This document shows positions 47,501-55,670 of a stretch of DNA of 58,720 nucleotides, in pieces. A program made the position numbers and the translations under genes. Under the pieces are notes generated by a model that saw only the letters and a list, made by a program, of their open reading frames with translations, was not told where the DNA came from and did no database searches. The stretch is from Streptomyces sp. LUP30 (GTDB lineage: Bacteria > Actinomycetota > Actinomycetes > Streptomycetales > Streptomycetaceae): positions 10,480 to 69,199 of the forward strand of contig NZ_MJAJ01000067.1 in assembly GCF_001746365.1 (NCBI RefSeq), written 5' to 3'. Every line of letters starts with the position of its first letter. The stretch's first letter is position 1.

Positions 47501-50500
47501 GCCGACCCTCACCGGCCGCTGGATCCTCGTCGTGCCCCGCGGCCACCACGACGGTCCCGAGGCCACCCGTGTGCAGGCCGCCCTGGCCCGCGCCGGCGCC
47601 GACTGCGTGCTCGTCGTGGTCGACGAGCACGCCGACCGCCCGGCGCTCGCCGCCGTGATGGCCGAGGCGACGGCCGACGCCCGCGGTGTCCTGTCCCTGC
47701 TCGCCCTCGACGGCAGCGCGCATCCTCGGCACCCGCTGCTGCACGGTGGTTTCGCCTCCACCGTCGCCCTGGTGCAGGCCATGGACGACCTCAACGTCCG
47801 GCTGCCGGTGTGGTTCCTCACCCGCGGCGCCGTGGCCACCCGTGCCGGCGAGGCCCCCGCCTCACCGGCCCAGGCCCTCGTCTGGGGCTTCGGACGGGTC
47901 GTCGCCCTGGAACAGGCCGACTGCTGGGGCGGCCTGATCGACCTGCCCGATCAGCTCGACGCACGCACCGCCGACCGGGTCGTCGCCGTCCTCGCCGGAA
48001 CCGACCACGAGGACCAGGTCGCCGTACGCGCCACCGGCACCCTGGGCCGCCGGCTGGAGCGCGCAGCCGTCGGCGGGCTCGCCGGCCGGCGCCGGTGGCG
48101 ACCGGAGGGCACCGTCCTCGTGACCGGAGGCACCGGCGCCCTCGGCCGTCACGTGGCCCGCTGGCTCGCCCGCGAAGGAGCGGAGCACCTCCTCCTGGTC
48201 AGCCGCTCCGGCCCCGAGGCGGAATGCGCCGCCGGGCTCCTCGCCGAACTGACCGCTCTCGGCGCCCGCGCGGACCTCGTCGCCTGCGACGTCGCCGACC
48301 CCGCGGACCTCGCCGGCCTGCTGGCCTCCGTCCCCGGGGAGCGCCCCCTCACAGCCGTCTTCCACACCGCCGCCGTTCTCGACGACGGGGTCATCGGCTC
48401 GCTCACTCCCGAGCGCCTCGCCGAGGTCCTGCGGGTGAAGGCGGGAGGCGCACGGAACCTCGACGCCGCGACCGCCGGCCTGGACCTCTCCGCCTTCGTG
48501 CTGTTCTCCTCCTCTTCGGGTGTCTTCGGCAGCCCCGGACACGGCAACTACGCCCCCGGCAACGCCTACCTGGACGCCCTCGCCGAGGACCGCCGCTCGC
48601 GCGGTCTGCCGGCCACGGCGATCGCATGGAGCGGCTGGGCCGAGGGAGGCATGGCCTCCGGCACGGTCGGCGAACGACTCCAGCGCCACGGCGTCCGCCT
48701 CATGGACCCCGCCGTCGCCGTCACGGCCCTGCAAGACGCCCTGGACCAGGACGACACCGCGCTCGTGGTCACCGACATCGACTGGGAGGTGTTCGGGGCG
48801 GAGCTCGGCAAGGGCCGCCCGCGCCGTCTCTACGCCGAACTTCCGGATCTGGGACAGCTGCGCGCGCAGCGCGACGCCGCCCCGGCCGTCTCCGGCGGCG
48901 ACGACAACGACGTGATGGCCACGATCGCCGCCCTCGGGGAGGCCGACCGCCGGCATGCCCTGCTCGCGCTGGTGCGCGGACACATCGCCTACGTCCTCAA
49001 CCATCCGAGCCTCGACGACGTCGAGCCGGCCCGGGCATTCCGGGAACTCGGCTTCGACTCCCTCACCGCCGTCGAGCTGCGCAACACCCTGGGCGAGGCG
49101 ACCGGCATGCGGCTGCCCGCCACCCTCGTGTACGACTACCCCACGCCCGCGGCCCTGGCCGAGTACCTCGGCGAGCAGCTCACCCCGGCGGGCGCCTCCG
49201 CCTCCGCGGTCGCCGTCACCCGCCGGGACACGGCCGAGGACCCGGTCGTGATCGTCGGCATGGCCTGCCGCTTCCCCGGCGGGGCGGACACGCCGGAGCG
49301 GTTCTGGCAACTGCTGGCCGACGGGACCGACGTGATGGGCCCCTTCCCGGAGGACCGGGACTGGGACGTGGCCGGGCTCTACCATCCCGAACCCGGCACG
49401 GCGGGCCGTACCGCCACACTCACCGGTGGATTCCTGGACGGCTTCGCCGACTTCGATCCCGGCGTCTTCGCCATCTCGCCCCGCGAGGCTCTGGCCATGG
49501 ACCCACAACAGAGGCTGCTGCTCGAGACCGCCTGGGAGACGTTCGAGCGGGCGGGGATTGATCCGCGGTCGCTGCGCGGCAGCCGGACCGGTGTGTTCGC
49601 CGGCACGAACTACCAGGACTACACCTCCCGTCCGATAGCGCCCGGCGACGACGTCGGCGCCCACCTGGGCACGGGCAACTCCGCGAGCGTCCTGTCGGGC
49701 CGCGTCTCCTACACCTTCGGGCTGGAAGGCCCGGCGGTCACCGTCGACACCGCCTGCTCGTCGTCGCTGGTGGCCCTGCATCTGGCGGCACAGGCGCTGC
49801 GCGCGGGGGAGTGCGACCTGGCGCTGGCCGGCGGCGTCACCGTGATGTCGACGCCCGGTCTGTTCGTGGACTTCAGTCGTCAGCAGGGGTTGGCGGTGGA
49901 CGGTCGGTGCAAGGCGTTCGCGGAGGCGGCGGACGGGACGGGGTTTTCTGAGGGTGGTGGTCTGTTGTTGGTGGAGCGGTTGTCGGATGCGCGTCGGCTG
50001 GGGCATCCGGTGCTGGCGGTGGTGCGGGGTTCGGCGGTGAATCAGGACGGTGCGTCGAACGGGTTGAGTGCGCCGAACGGTCCGTCGCAGCAGCGGGTGA
50101 TCCGGGCTGCGTTGGCGGATGCGGGTGTGTCGGCGGTGGATGTGGATGTGGTGGAGGCGCATGGTACGGGGACGCGGTTGGGTGATCCGATCGAGGCGCA
50201 GGCGTTGCTGGCGACCTATGGTCAGGGGCGTTCGGTGGATCGGCCGTTGTGGTTGGGGTCGGTGAAGTCGAATGTGGGTCATACGCAGGCGGGTGCCGGT
50301 GTGGCGGGTGTGATGAAGATGGTGTTGGCGATGCGGTCGGGTGTGGTGCCGGCGACGTTGCATGTGGATGAGCCGTCGTCGCATGTGGACTGGGCGGCGG
50401 GTGCGGTGGAGTTGGTGACGCGGGCGCGGGTCTGGGAGGTGGAGGCCGGGCGTCCGCGGCGTGCGGGTGTGTCGTCGTTCGGTATCAGCGGCACCAATGC

Positions 50501-53500
50501 GCACGTCATCCTGGAAGGCGTCGCCGACGAGCTGCACGACGAAGGCGCAGCCGACGGACCGCACGACACGTCCGACGCCGACGAATCGCACACCGGCGAA
50601 CCTCTCGCCGTCCCATCGCAGGGCCAGGCGTCGGTGCCGGTGCCCTGGATCGTCACCGGTCGTAGCCGTGACGCCCTGCGCGACCAGGCCGCCCGTCTGC
50701 TCGACCACGTCAGCGCACACCCCGAAGTCGGCATCGCCGACACCGCGTTGGCGCTGGCGACCACCCGGACGCCGTTCACCCACCGAGCCGTCGTCATCGG
50801 AGACGACCACGACGGCCTCGCCGCCCGGTTGCGGGCCCTGGCCGAGGGAACGCCGCTGCCCGGCACGGTCACCGGCACCGCACGAGCGGGCGGCCGCACG
50901 GCCTTCCTGTTCACCGGCCAGGGGGCGCAGCGGCCCGGCATGGGCCGCGAACTGCACGCCGCCCATCCGGTGTTCGCGCAGGCCTTCGACGCCGTGTGCG
51001 AACGCGTTCCGGGACTGCGGGCGGTGGTCCTGGGAGACGACGCCGGACTCCTGAACCGCACCGAGCACGCACAGCCCGCCCTGTTCGCCTTCGAAGTGGC
51101 CCTGTACCGCCTGCTGGAGTCGTGGGGCGTCCGCCCCGATCATGTCGCCGGCCACTCCGTCGGCGAGATCGCCGCGGCCCATGTCGCCGGAGTGTTCTCC
51201 CTCGACGACGCCTGCGCCCTGGTCGCCGCCCGCGGCCGGCTCATGCAGGCGCTCCCCTCAGGCGGCGCGATGGCCTCGATCCGGGCCACCGAACAGGAGG
51301 TCCTGCCGCTGCTGGCCGGACGGGAACGCGAAGTCGGCATCGCCGCCCTCAACGGGCCCTCCGCGACCGTCGTCTCCGGCACGGAGGAGGCCGTCGCCCG
51401 GATATGCGAGCAGTTCTCGGCGGCCGGCCGGCGCACGACGCGGCTCCGGGTCAGCCACGCCTTCCACTCCCCGCTCATGGATCCGGCGCTCGACGACTTC
51501 CGCGCGGTCGCCGCCGGCATCTCCTACGACGAGCCGGTCCTGTCCGTCGTCTCCGCACGCACCGGTGAACCGGCCACCGCCGGTCTGCTCACCGACCCCG
51601 AGCACTGGGTGCGGCACCTTCGCGAGCCGGTCCGCTTCCACGACTGCGTCACCCGGCTGCACGGCCTCGGCGTCCGCCGCTTCCTGGAGGTCGGGCCGGA
51701 CAGTTCGCTCACCACGCTCGCCGAGACGTCACTCGCCGAGGCGGAGCCCGACGCGGCCAAAACGGTGTTCGCGGCAGCGGTCCTGCGGGACGAGCCAGAG
51801 ACCGGCTGTCTGCTCCGCGCCGTCGGCACACTGTTCGCGCACGGCGCCGAACCCGACTGGACAGCGCTCCTCCCCGGCGCCCGCCCCGTGCCGTTGCCCA
51901 CCTACGCTTTCCAGCGGCAGCGGTTCTGGCTGCCGACCGTGGCCCCGGCCGGCGACCCCGACGCCGCCGGACTTCACCCCGCGGACCACCCGTTCCTCGC
52001 GGCCGAGATAGCCCGCGCGGGCTCGGACGCCCCGCTGTTCACCGGACGGCTGTCACTGCGCAGCCACCCCTGGCTCGCCGACCACGCCGTCCTCGGGCAG
52101 GTCATCCTGCCCGCCACCGGCTACCTCGACCTCGCCGTGCACGTGGGCGACCGCACCGGCTGCGGCCACCTGAGCGAACTCACCCTGCTCAGCCCGCTCG
52201 TCGTGCCCTCCGAGGGCGCCGCCCACCTACAGGTCACCGTGGAAGCCGCCGACGATCAGGGCCGCCGTGCCTTCGCCGTATGGTCGAGGCCCTCTGCGGA
52301 CGACGGGGAATGGCAGCGCCACGCCCAAGGCGTCCTCGCCCCGCAGCCGACGTCCGTACCGGAAGACGACCTGGCCGCCTGGCCCCCGCCGGGAGCCTCC
52401 CTCGTCTCCGGCGAGGACCCCTACCCGGCCTTCGCCGCCGCGGGCTTCGCCTACGGTCCGAGCTTCCGCGGCCTGGGCAGCGTGTGGGAGCGCGGCGAGG
52501 AGGTGTACGCCGAGGTCGCCCTGCCGGAACCGTACCGGGAGGACGCCTCCCGGCACGCCCTGCACCCCGCCCTGCTCGACGCGGCCGTCCAGGCTCTGCT
52601 GGTCAGACGCCCCGGGCTGCCGCGCGACGACGAGGACACGGCGCCGATGCTGCCGTTCGCGTGGACCGGGCTGACCCTGCACGCCACCGGCGCGACCGCG
52701 CTGCGTGTCCGCCTGAGCCCCGCCGGCCACGACCACGGCTACCGGGTCCTGGTCACCGACACCACCGGCCGGGCCGTCGCCACCGCCGATGCGATCACCC
52801 TGCGGGCGGTGTCGGCCGCCCCGGCCGCGGCGGGGACGGGCCGGCCCGAACTGCTGCGCCTGGACTGGCAGGAGGCGCTTCCCGCCCCCGAGCCGCCCGC
52901 CCCGCGCACGGTCCGCTGGATCGTCCTCGGCGGGGGCGACGACCGGGTGGTCGCCTCCCTCGACGCGGCCGGGGTCCACGTGGAGACCTACGCCGACCTC
53001 GAGTCGCTCGCCAAGGCGCTCGACACCGGCATGACGATGCCCGAGGCGGTCGTCGTCGCCCCGGAGGCGTGTCACGTCGGCGACCACGGCATGCCCGAGG
53101 CGTTGCGGGGCCGCCTGTCCCGCGCTCACGAGGTGATGAGCGGCTGGCTCGCCGACGAGCGGTACGCCGACGCCCGGCTCGTGTTCGTCACCCGCCGCGC
53201 CGTGACGGCGGGCCGGGACGACGCATCCGCGGGCGTGGTCCCGCCGGATGTGACCGCTGCCGCCCTGTGGGGACTGGTCCGCGCCGGACAGACCGAACAC
53301 CCCGGCCGGTTCCAGCTGGTGGACCTGCCCGGCGGGACCGAGGCCGGCGACGAGGCCGCACTGCTCGCAGCGATCGCCGCCGGCCGCCCGCACAGTGCGG
53401 TCCGCGACGGCCGGGTCCTGTACCCCGACGCCGTGCCCGCCGCCCCCGGCGACATACCCGACCTCGCCGCGGGCACGGTGCTCGTCACCGGCGCCACCGG

Positions 53501-55424
53501 CGCCCTCGGCCGGGCCGTCGCCCGCCACCTCGTCACCCGGCACGGTGTGCGGTCGCTGCTGCTCGCCGGACGACGCGGCCCCGCCGCGGACGGGGCGGAC
53601 GCTCTGGTGTCCGAGCTGACGGAGCTGGGCGCCCGAGTACGTCTGGAGGCCTGCGACGTCGCCCGGCGAGCCGACGTCGAACTGCTGTTGACCCACGTGC
53701 CCGCCGACGCGCCGCTGACCGGAGTGATCCACGCGGCCGGTGTCACCGACGACGCCGTCCTCACCGCACTCGACGGGGCGCGCTTCGACACGGTCCTGCG
53801 CCCGAAGGCGGACGGCGCCTGGAACCTCCACCACGCCACGACGGACCACCGTCCGGCCGCGTTCGTGCTGTTCTCCTCGGCGGCGGGCACCTTCGGCGCT
53901 CCCGGCCAGGCCAACTACGCGGCGGCGAACGCCTTCCTCGACGGCCTCGCCGCTCTCAGACGCTCAACGGGACGACCCGCCGCGTCCGTCGCCTGGGGCC
54001 TGTGGAGCGACGACAGCGGCATCACCGCCCGTCTGTCCCCAACCGACCGGGGCCGGCTGAGCCGCGGCGGCCTGCGTCCTTTGACCACCGAGGACGCCCT
54101 CGCCCTTCTCGACGACGCGCTCACCACGGCCGACCCCGCCGTGATCGCCGTCGCCACCGGTTCGGGCCGGGCAGGAGTCCGTTCGATGCTGCAGCCCGGC
54201 ACCGCGGCGGCGCGACGCAGGAGCGCCTCCGGTCCATCGGAGCCGGCCGGCCCGTCGCTGCTGGCGGGACGCTCCGCGGAAGAGGGGCGCACCGTGCTGC
54301 TCGGTCTGGTGCGCGACCTCGCCGCCACCGTGCTGGGGCACGCGAGCGCTGACGAGGTGGAGCCCGACCGGCTCTTCACCGAGCAGGGCTTCGACTCCCT
54401 CACGGTGGTCGAACTCCGCAACCACCTCGCCACGGCCACCGGCCTGAAGCTGGCGCCGACCCTTCTGTTCGACCACGCCACGCCAGAGGCCCTCGCCGCC
54501 CATGTGCACGCCCGGCTCGCCCGGCGGGCCCCGCAGGAGACCGGCGGGGAACAGAAGGCTGCGGGCGCGTCGGGCATCCGCCCCGAGGACACCCTCGGTG
54601 GCCTGTTCAAGCAGGCCTGCCTCGACGACCGTGTCGACGACGGCTTCACCCTGCTCCAGGCGGCGGCGGAACTGCGTCCCACCTTCACCTCGCCGGACGA
54701 ACTCCCCGGCCTGCCCGGGGCGATCCGGCTCTCGGCAGGCGGCGCCGCGGCACCGCTGGTCTGCTTCAGCTCCTATGTCGCCCTCGCCGGTGTCCACCAG
54801 TACGCCCGGTTCGCCTCTCCGTTCCGCGGCCGCCGCGACGTCTGGGCGCTGCCCACCCAGGGCTTCGGCACGGGTGAGGCGCTGCCGGCGACCTTCGAGG
54901 CGGTGGCCGACCTGCACGCCGACGCCGTACGGCGGACCGTCGGGGACGTCCGGCCGGTCCTGCTCGGCTCGTCGTCCGGTGGGGTCCTCGCCCTCTCCGC
55001 CGCTCGGCGGATGCAGGAGCGCGGCGCTCCGCCGGCCGCCGTCGTCCTGCTGGACACCTATATGCCCCGGGCCGACTCCCCGTTCCTGCGCTTCTCCCAG
55101 CAGATGCTCAGCGGCATGTTCGAACGGGAGTCGATGTTCGCGCACATGGACTCGGATCGGCTCACCGCGATGAGCTGGTACGTCGCGATGATCGGGGAAT
55201 GGGAGCCGGGCCCCCTGGAGTGCCCCGTGCTGCTGGTGCGTTCCAGCGAGCCCCCGGTGCCCGCGGAACCCGGTGAGGAGATGCGGCCCGAGGAGTGGCA
55301 GACGTCCTGGCACCGCGCCCACACCGTCCTCGACGTCCCCGGCAACCACTTCACGATGATGGAGGACCACGCCCGCTCCACCGCCGGGGCCACCGACGGC
55401 TGGCTCACCGCCCGAGGCGCCTGA
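44523..55424 (+). CDS. Modular type I polyketide synthase D with terminal thioesterase (two modules)
   Basis: This 3,633-residue enzyme performs the last two extensions and releases the chain, presumably as a macrolactone. Domains: docking helix (1-33, MSDEEKLLGYLKKVT), KS (about 34-455, Cys 204), methylmalonyl AT (GQSQGE with Ser 658, YASH 758-761), KR (about 1195-1380), ACP (Ser 1513), KS (from 1573, Cys 1745), malonyl AT (Ser 2212, HAFH from 2312), DH (about 2483-2770, His 2521, Asp 2686), KR (about 2982-3165, Tyr 3132), ACP (Ser 3292) and TE (about 3353-3633). ATG 44523 is preceded by gggtgac at a suitable distance and begins the docking helix at once. The TE makes this the last protein of the line, and the perfect hairpin 14 bases after the stop ends the transcript. 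The KS of the second module carries a patch almost identical to that of module B5. Confidence 0.96.
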   Translation: MSDEEKLLGYLKKVTADLHQTRQRLAAAEAHRNDPVAIVAMGCRFPGGVGDPDDLWRLLDKGGDAMSEWPHDRGWDVDALYDPTPGTPGRSYTRTGGFIDRVGDFDAGFFGISPREAVGTDPQQRILLEICWEALERAGIDPLALRGSRTGVFSGTNLQDYTTLLSLSDNAGDDGVGNAPSVLSGRISYTLGLEGPAVSVDTACSSSLVTLHLAAQALRAGECDLALAGGVTVMSTPTIFLEFSRQRGLSPDGRCRAFADTADGTAWGEGAGVLVVERLSDARRLGHPVLAVLRGSAVNQDGASNGLTAPNGPSQERVIWQALTNARLAPADVDAVEAHGTGTTLGDPIEAQALLATYGQDRPADRPLLLGSVKSNIGHTQAAAGVAGVIKTVLALRAGRLPATLHVDRPSRHVDWTAGNVELLTEARGWPAVGDRPRRAGVSSFGVSGTNAHVILEQAPPTEPDETTGPSGDTPRPRAFTVSGRTASALRDQARRLAASLRADPDGAPRLADLAWSLATTRSALEHRAVVVAPGTDVLLRGLSALADGAPDPAVVRGVADAEGDPVFLFPGQGPQWEGMAAELHDADARFRAFFDEAAAAVEEFVDFRVLDVLRGAADAPPLERLDVVQPTLFVVCVALARLWMACGVRPAAVAGQSQGEIAAAHIAGVLTLRDAALVVVTRSRELTAITGRGGMVAVPLALAEVERLIAPYDGRVSVGSVTGPRSVTVSGDAEPLAELLARLTEDGIRARRVPVDYASHCAQVEEVRDALLAGFAPVRPRPAEIPFHSTVTGNRVEDTTTLDAAYWYDNIRRTVRFESTVRALAEAGQRVFVEMSPHPVVTTAVGDILDELGITGGAVLGTLRRDEGGRERFLASVAGLAVRGGSVDFDAVHDEPAHRVDLPVYAFQRRRYWPGFTAAAPTVTAGAQDAPLWQAVESGDLTALAEALSLDEQATAALLPALADYRRRGNDRATADRWRYRITWRPLQDTPTPTLTGRWILVVPRGHHDGPEATRVQAALARAGADCVLVVVDEHADRPALAAVMAEATADARGVLSLLALDGSAHPRHPLLHGGFASTVALVQAMDDLNVRLPVWFLTRGAVATRAGEAPASPAQALVWGFGRVVALEQADCWGGLIDLPDQLDARTADRVVAVLAGTDHEDQVAVRATGTLGRRLERAAVGGLAGRRRWRPEGTVLVTGGTGALGRHVARWLAREGAEHLLLVSRSGPEAECAAGLLAELTALGARADLVACDVADPADLAGLLASVPGERPLTAVFHTAAVLDDGVIGSLTPERLAEVLRVKAGGARNLDAATAGLDLSAFVLFSSSSGVFGSPGHGNYAPGNAYLDALAEDRRSRGLPATAIAWSGWAEGGMASGTVGERLQRHGVRLMDPAVAVTALQDALDQDDTALVVTDIDWEVFGAELGKGRPRRLYAELPDLGQLRAQRDAAPAVSGGDDNDVMATIAALGEADRRHALLALVRGHIAYVLNHPSLDDVEPARAFRELGFDSLTAVELRNTLGEATGMRLPATLVYDYPTPAALAEYLGEQLTPAGASASAVAVTRRDTAEDPVVIVGMACRFPGGADTPERFWQLLADGTDVMGPFPEDRDWDVAGLYHPEPGTAGRTATLTGGFLDGFADFDPGVFAISPREALAMDPQQRLLLETAWETFERAGIDPRSLRGSRTGVFAGTNYQDYTSRPIAPGDDVGAHLGTGNSASVLSGRVSYTFGLEGPAVTVDTACSSSLVALHLAAQALRAGECDLALAGGVTVMSTPGLFVDFSRQQGLAVDGRCKAFAEAADGTGFSEGGGLLLVERLSDARRLGHPVLAVVRGSAVNQDGASNGLSAPNGPSQQRVIRAALADAGVSAVDVDVVEAHGTGTRLGDPIEAQALLATYGQGRSVDRPLWLGSVKSNVGHTQAGAGVAGVMKMVLAMRSGVVPATLHVDEPSSHVDWAAGAVELVTRARVWEVEAGRPRRAGVSSFGISGTNAHVILEGVADELHDEGAADGPHDTSDADESHTGEPLAVPSQGQASVPVPWIVTGRSRDALRDQAARLLDHVSAHPEVGIADTALALATTRTPFTHRAVVIGDDHDGLAARLRALAEGTPLPGTVTGTARAGGRTAFLFTGQGAQRPGMGRELHAAHPVFAQAFDAVCERVPGLRAVVLGDDAGLLNRTEHAQPALFAFEVALYRLLESWGVRPDHVAGHSVGEIAAAHVAGVFSLDDACALVAARGRLMQALPSGGAMASIRATEQEVLPLLAGREREVGIAALNGPSATVVSGTEEAVARICEQFSAAGRRTTRLRVSHAFHSPLMDPALDDFRAVAAGISYDEPVLSVVSARTGEPATAGLLTDPEHWVRHLREPVRFHDCVTRLHGLGVRRFLEVGPDSSLTTLAETSLAEAEPDAAKTVFAAAVLRDEPETGCLLRAVGTLFAHGAEPDWTALLPGARPVPLPTYAFQRQRFWLPTVAPAGDPDAAGLHPADHPFLAAEIARAGSDAPLFTGRLSLRSHPWLADHAVLGQVILPATGYLDLAVHVGDRTGCGHLSELTLLSPLVVPSEGAAHLQVTVEAADDQGRRAFAVWSRPSADDGEWQRHAQGVLAPQPTSVPEDDLAAWPPPGASLVSGEDPYPAFAAAGFAYGPSFRGLGSVWERGEEVYAEVALPEPYREDASRHALHPALLDAAVQALLVRRPGLPRDDEDTAPMLPFAWTGLTLHATGATALRVRLSPAGHDHGYRVLVTDTTGRAVATADAITLRAVSAAPAAAGTGRPELLRLDWQEALPAPEPPAPRTVRWIVLGGGDDRVVASLDAAGVHVETYADLESLAKALDTGMTMPEAVVVAPEACHVGDHGMPEALRGRLSRAHEVMSGWLADERYADARLVFVTRRAVTAGRDDASAGVVPPDVTAAALWGLVRAGQTEHPGRFQLVDLPGGTEAGDEAALLAAIAAGRPHSAVRDGRVLYPDAVPAAPGDIPDLAAGTVLVTGATGALGRAVARHLVTRHGVRSLLLAGRRGPAADGADALVSELTELGARVRLEACDVARRADVELLLTHVPADAPLTGVIHAAGVTDDAVLTALDGARFDTVLRPKADGAWNLHHATTDHRPAAFVLFSSAAGTFGAPGQANYAAANAFLDGLAALRRSTGRPAASVAWGLWSDDSGITARLSPTDRGRLSRGGLRPLTTEDALALLDDALTTADPAVIAVATGSGRAGVRSMLQPGTAAARRRSASGPSEPAGPSLLAGRSAEEGRTVLLGLVRDLAATVLGHASADEVEPDRLFTEQGFDSLTVVELRNHLATATGLKLAPTLLFDHATPEALAAHVHARLARRAPQETGGEQKAAGASGIRPEDTLGGLFKQACLDDRVDDGFTLLQAAAELRPTFTSPDELPGLPGAIRLSAGGAAAPLVCFSSYVALAGVHQYARFASPFRGRRDVWALPTQGFGTGEALPATFEAVADLHADAVRRTVGDVRPVLLGSSSGGVLALSAARRMQERGAPPAAVVLLDTYMPRADSPFLRFSQQMLSGMFERESMFAHMDSDRLTAMSWYVAMIGEWEPGPLECPVLLVRSSEPPVPAEPGEEMRPEEWQTSWHRAHTVLDVPGNHFTMMEDHARSTAGATDGWLTARGA
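44620..49175 (+). other. PKS module D1: KS-AT(methylmalonyl)-KR-ACP
   Basis: KS Cys 45132. The AT has RLDVVQ, GQSQGE (Gln codon 46491 in place of His, Ser 46494) and YASH at 46794-46805, the methylmalonyl signature. KR TGGTGALG, LDD, NYAPGN with Tyr 48549 (B-type). ACP GFDSL (Ser 49059). A hydroxyl next to a methyl branch is expected. Confidence 0.9.
49240..54510 (+). other. PKS module D2: KS-AT(malonyl)-DH-KR-ACP
   Basis: KS Cys 49755. AT GHSVGE (Ser 51156) and HAFH 51456-51467 (malonyl). DH HxxxGxxxxP (His 52083) and the DAAVQ helix (Asp 52578). KR TGATGALG with TDD in place of LDD and Tyr 53916. ACP GFDSL (Ser 54396). It should install the alpha,beta double bond of the final lactone. Confidence 0.9.
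49852..50583 (+). repeat. KS repeat shared by B5 and D2, copy 2
   Basis: Partner of 28362-29093 with 7 differences by my reading. The KS halves upstream and the AT domains downstream are clearly less similar. Confidence 0.9.
54580..55424 (+). other. Thioesterase domain of PKS D
   Basis: An alpha/beta hydrolase domain that releases the chain. The nucleophile is Ser 54972 in G-S-S-S-G; the usual residue before it is His. Asp codon 55053 lies exactly 27 residues after the Ser, the same spacing as Ser142-Asp169 in the DEBS TE, and His 55347 in GNHF completes the triad. Macrolactonisation is inferred from family and context; hydrolysis cannot be excluded. Confidence 0.9.
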
Positions 55425-55437
55425 CCGGCTCCCCGCA

Positions 55438-55480
55438 CCGAGGGCCCTGCCCCCCGCTCGACGGGGGGCAGGGCCCTCGG
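55438..55480 (+). terminator. Strong hairpin terminator after PKS D
   Basis: Arms 55438-55456 and 55462-55480 are perfect 19-base inverted repeats around the loop ctcga, starting 14 bases after the PKS D stop. No T tract follows. It separates B-C-D from PKS E. Confidence 0.85.
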
Positions 55481-55670
55481 CCTTGCCGGCAGACGGTCTC
55501 CAGGGCATCGCCGGGCCGGGTTTAGAGAAAGACCTAGTGCCCCCCTCGACATACTGCTTGGCAAGGATCGGGAACGATCTCTGCCGCTCCTTGTGCCGAC
55601 GGTGCCTGGGGGATGGCGGCCCCGGATTGTCAGAGTCCGTCCATCGTCCCATGTGATTGGAAGCCGAGCT
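55481..55670 (+). promoter_or_regulatory. Promoter and leader region of PKS E
   Basis: This 190-base gap after the terminator must hold the promoter of PKS E, and it is visibly less GC-rich around 55519-55580. It contains a small dyad, gatcg 55566-55570 and cgatc 55575-55579. The ribosome site GGAAG at 55659-55663 lies 7 bases before GTG 55671. I cannot name the promoter boxes reliably. Confidence 0.4.

Noticed and set aside
55457..55580. Riboswitch in the PKS E leader
   Set aside because: The hairpin belongs to the terminator after PKS D, and the rest shows only a five-base dyad with no known aptamer pattern.
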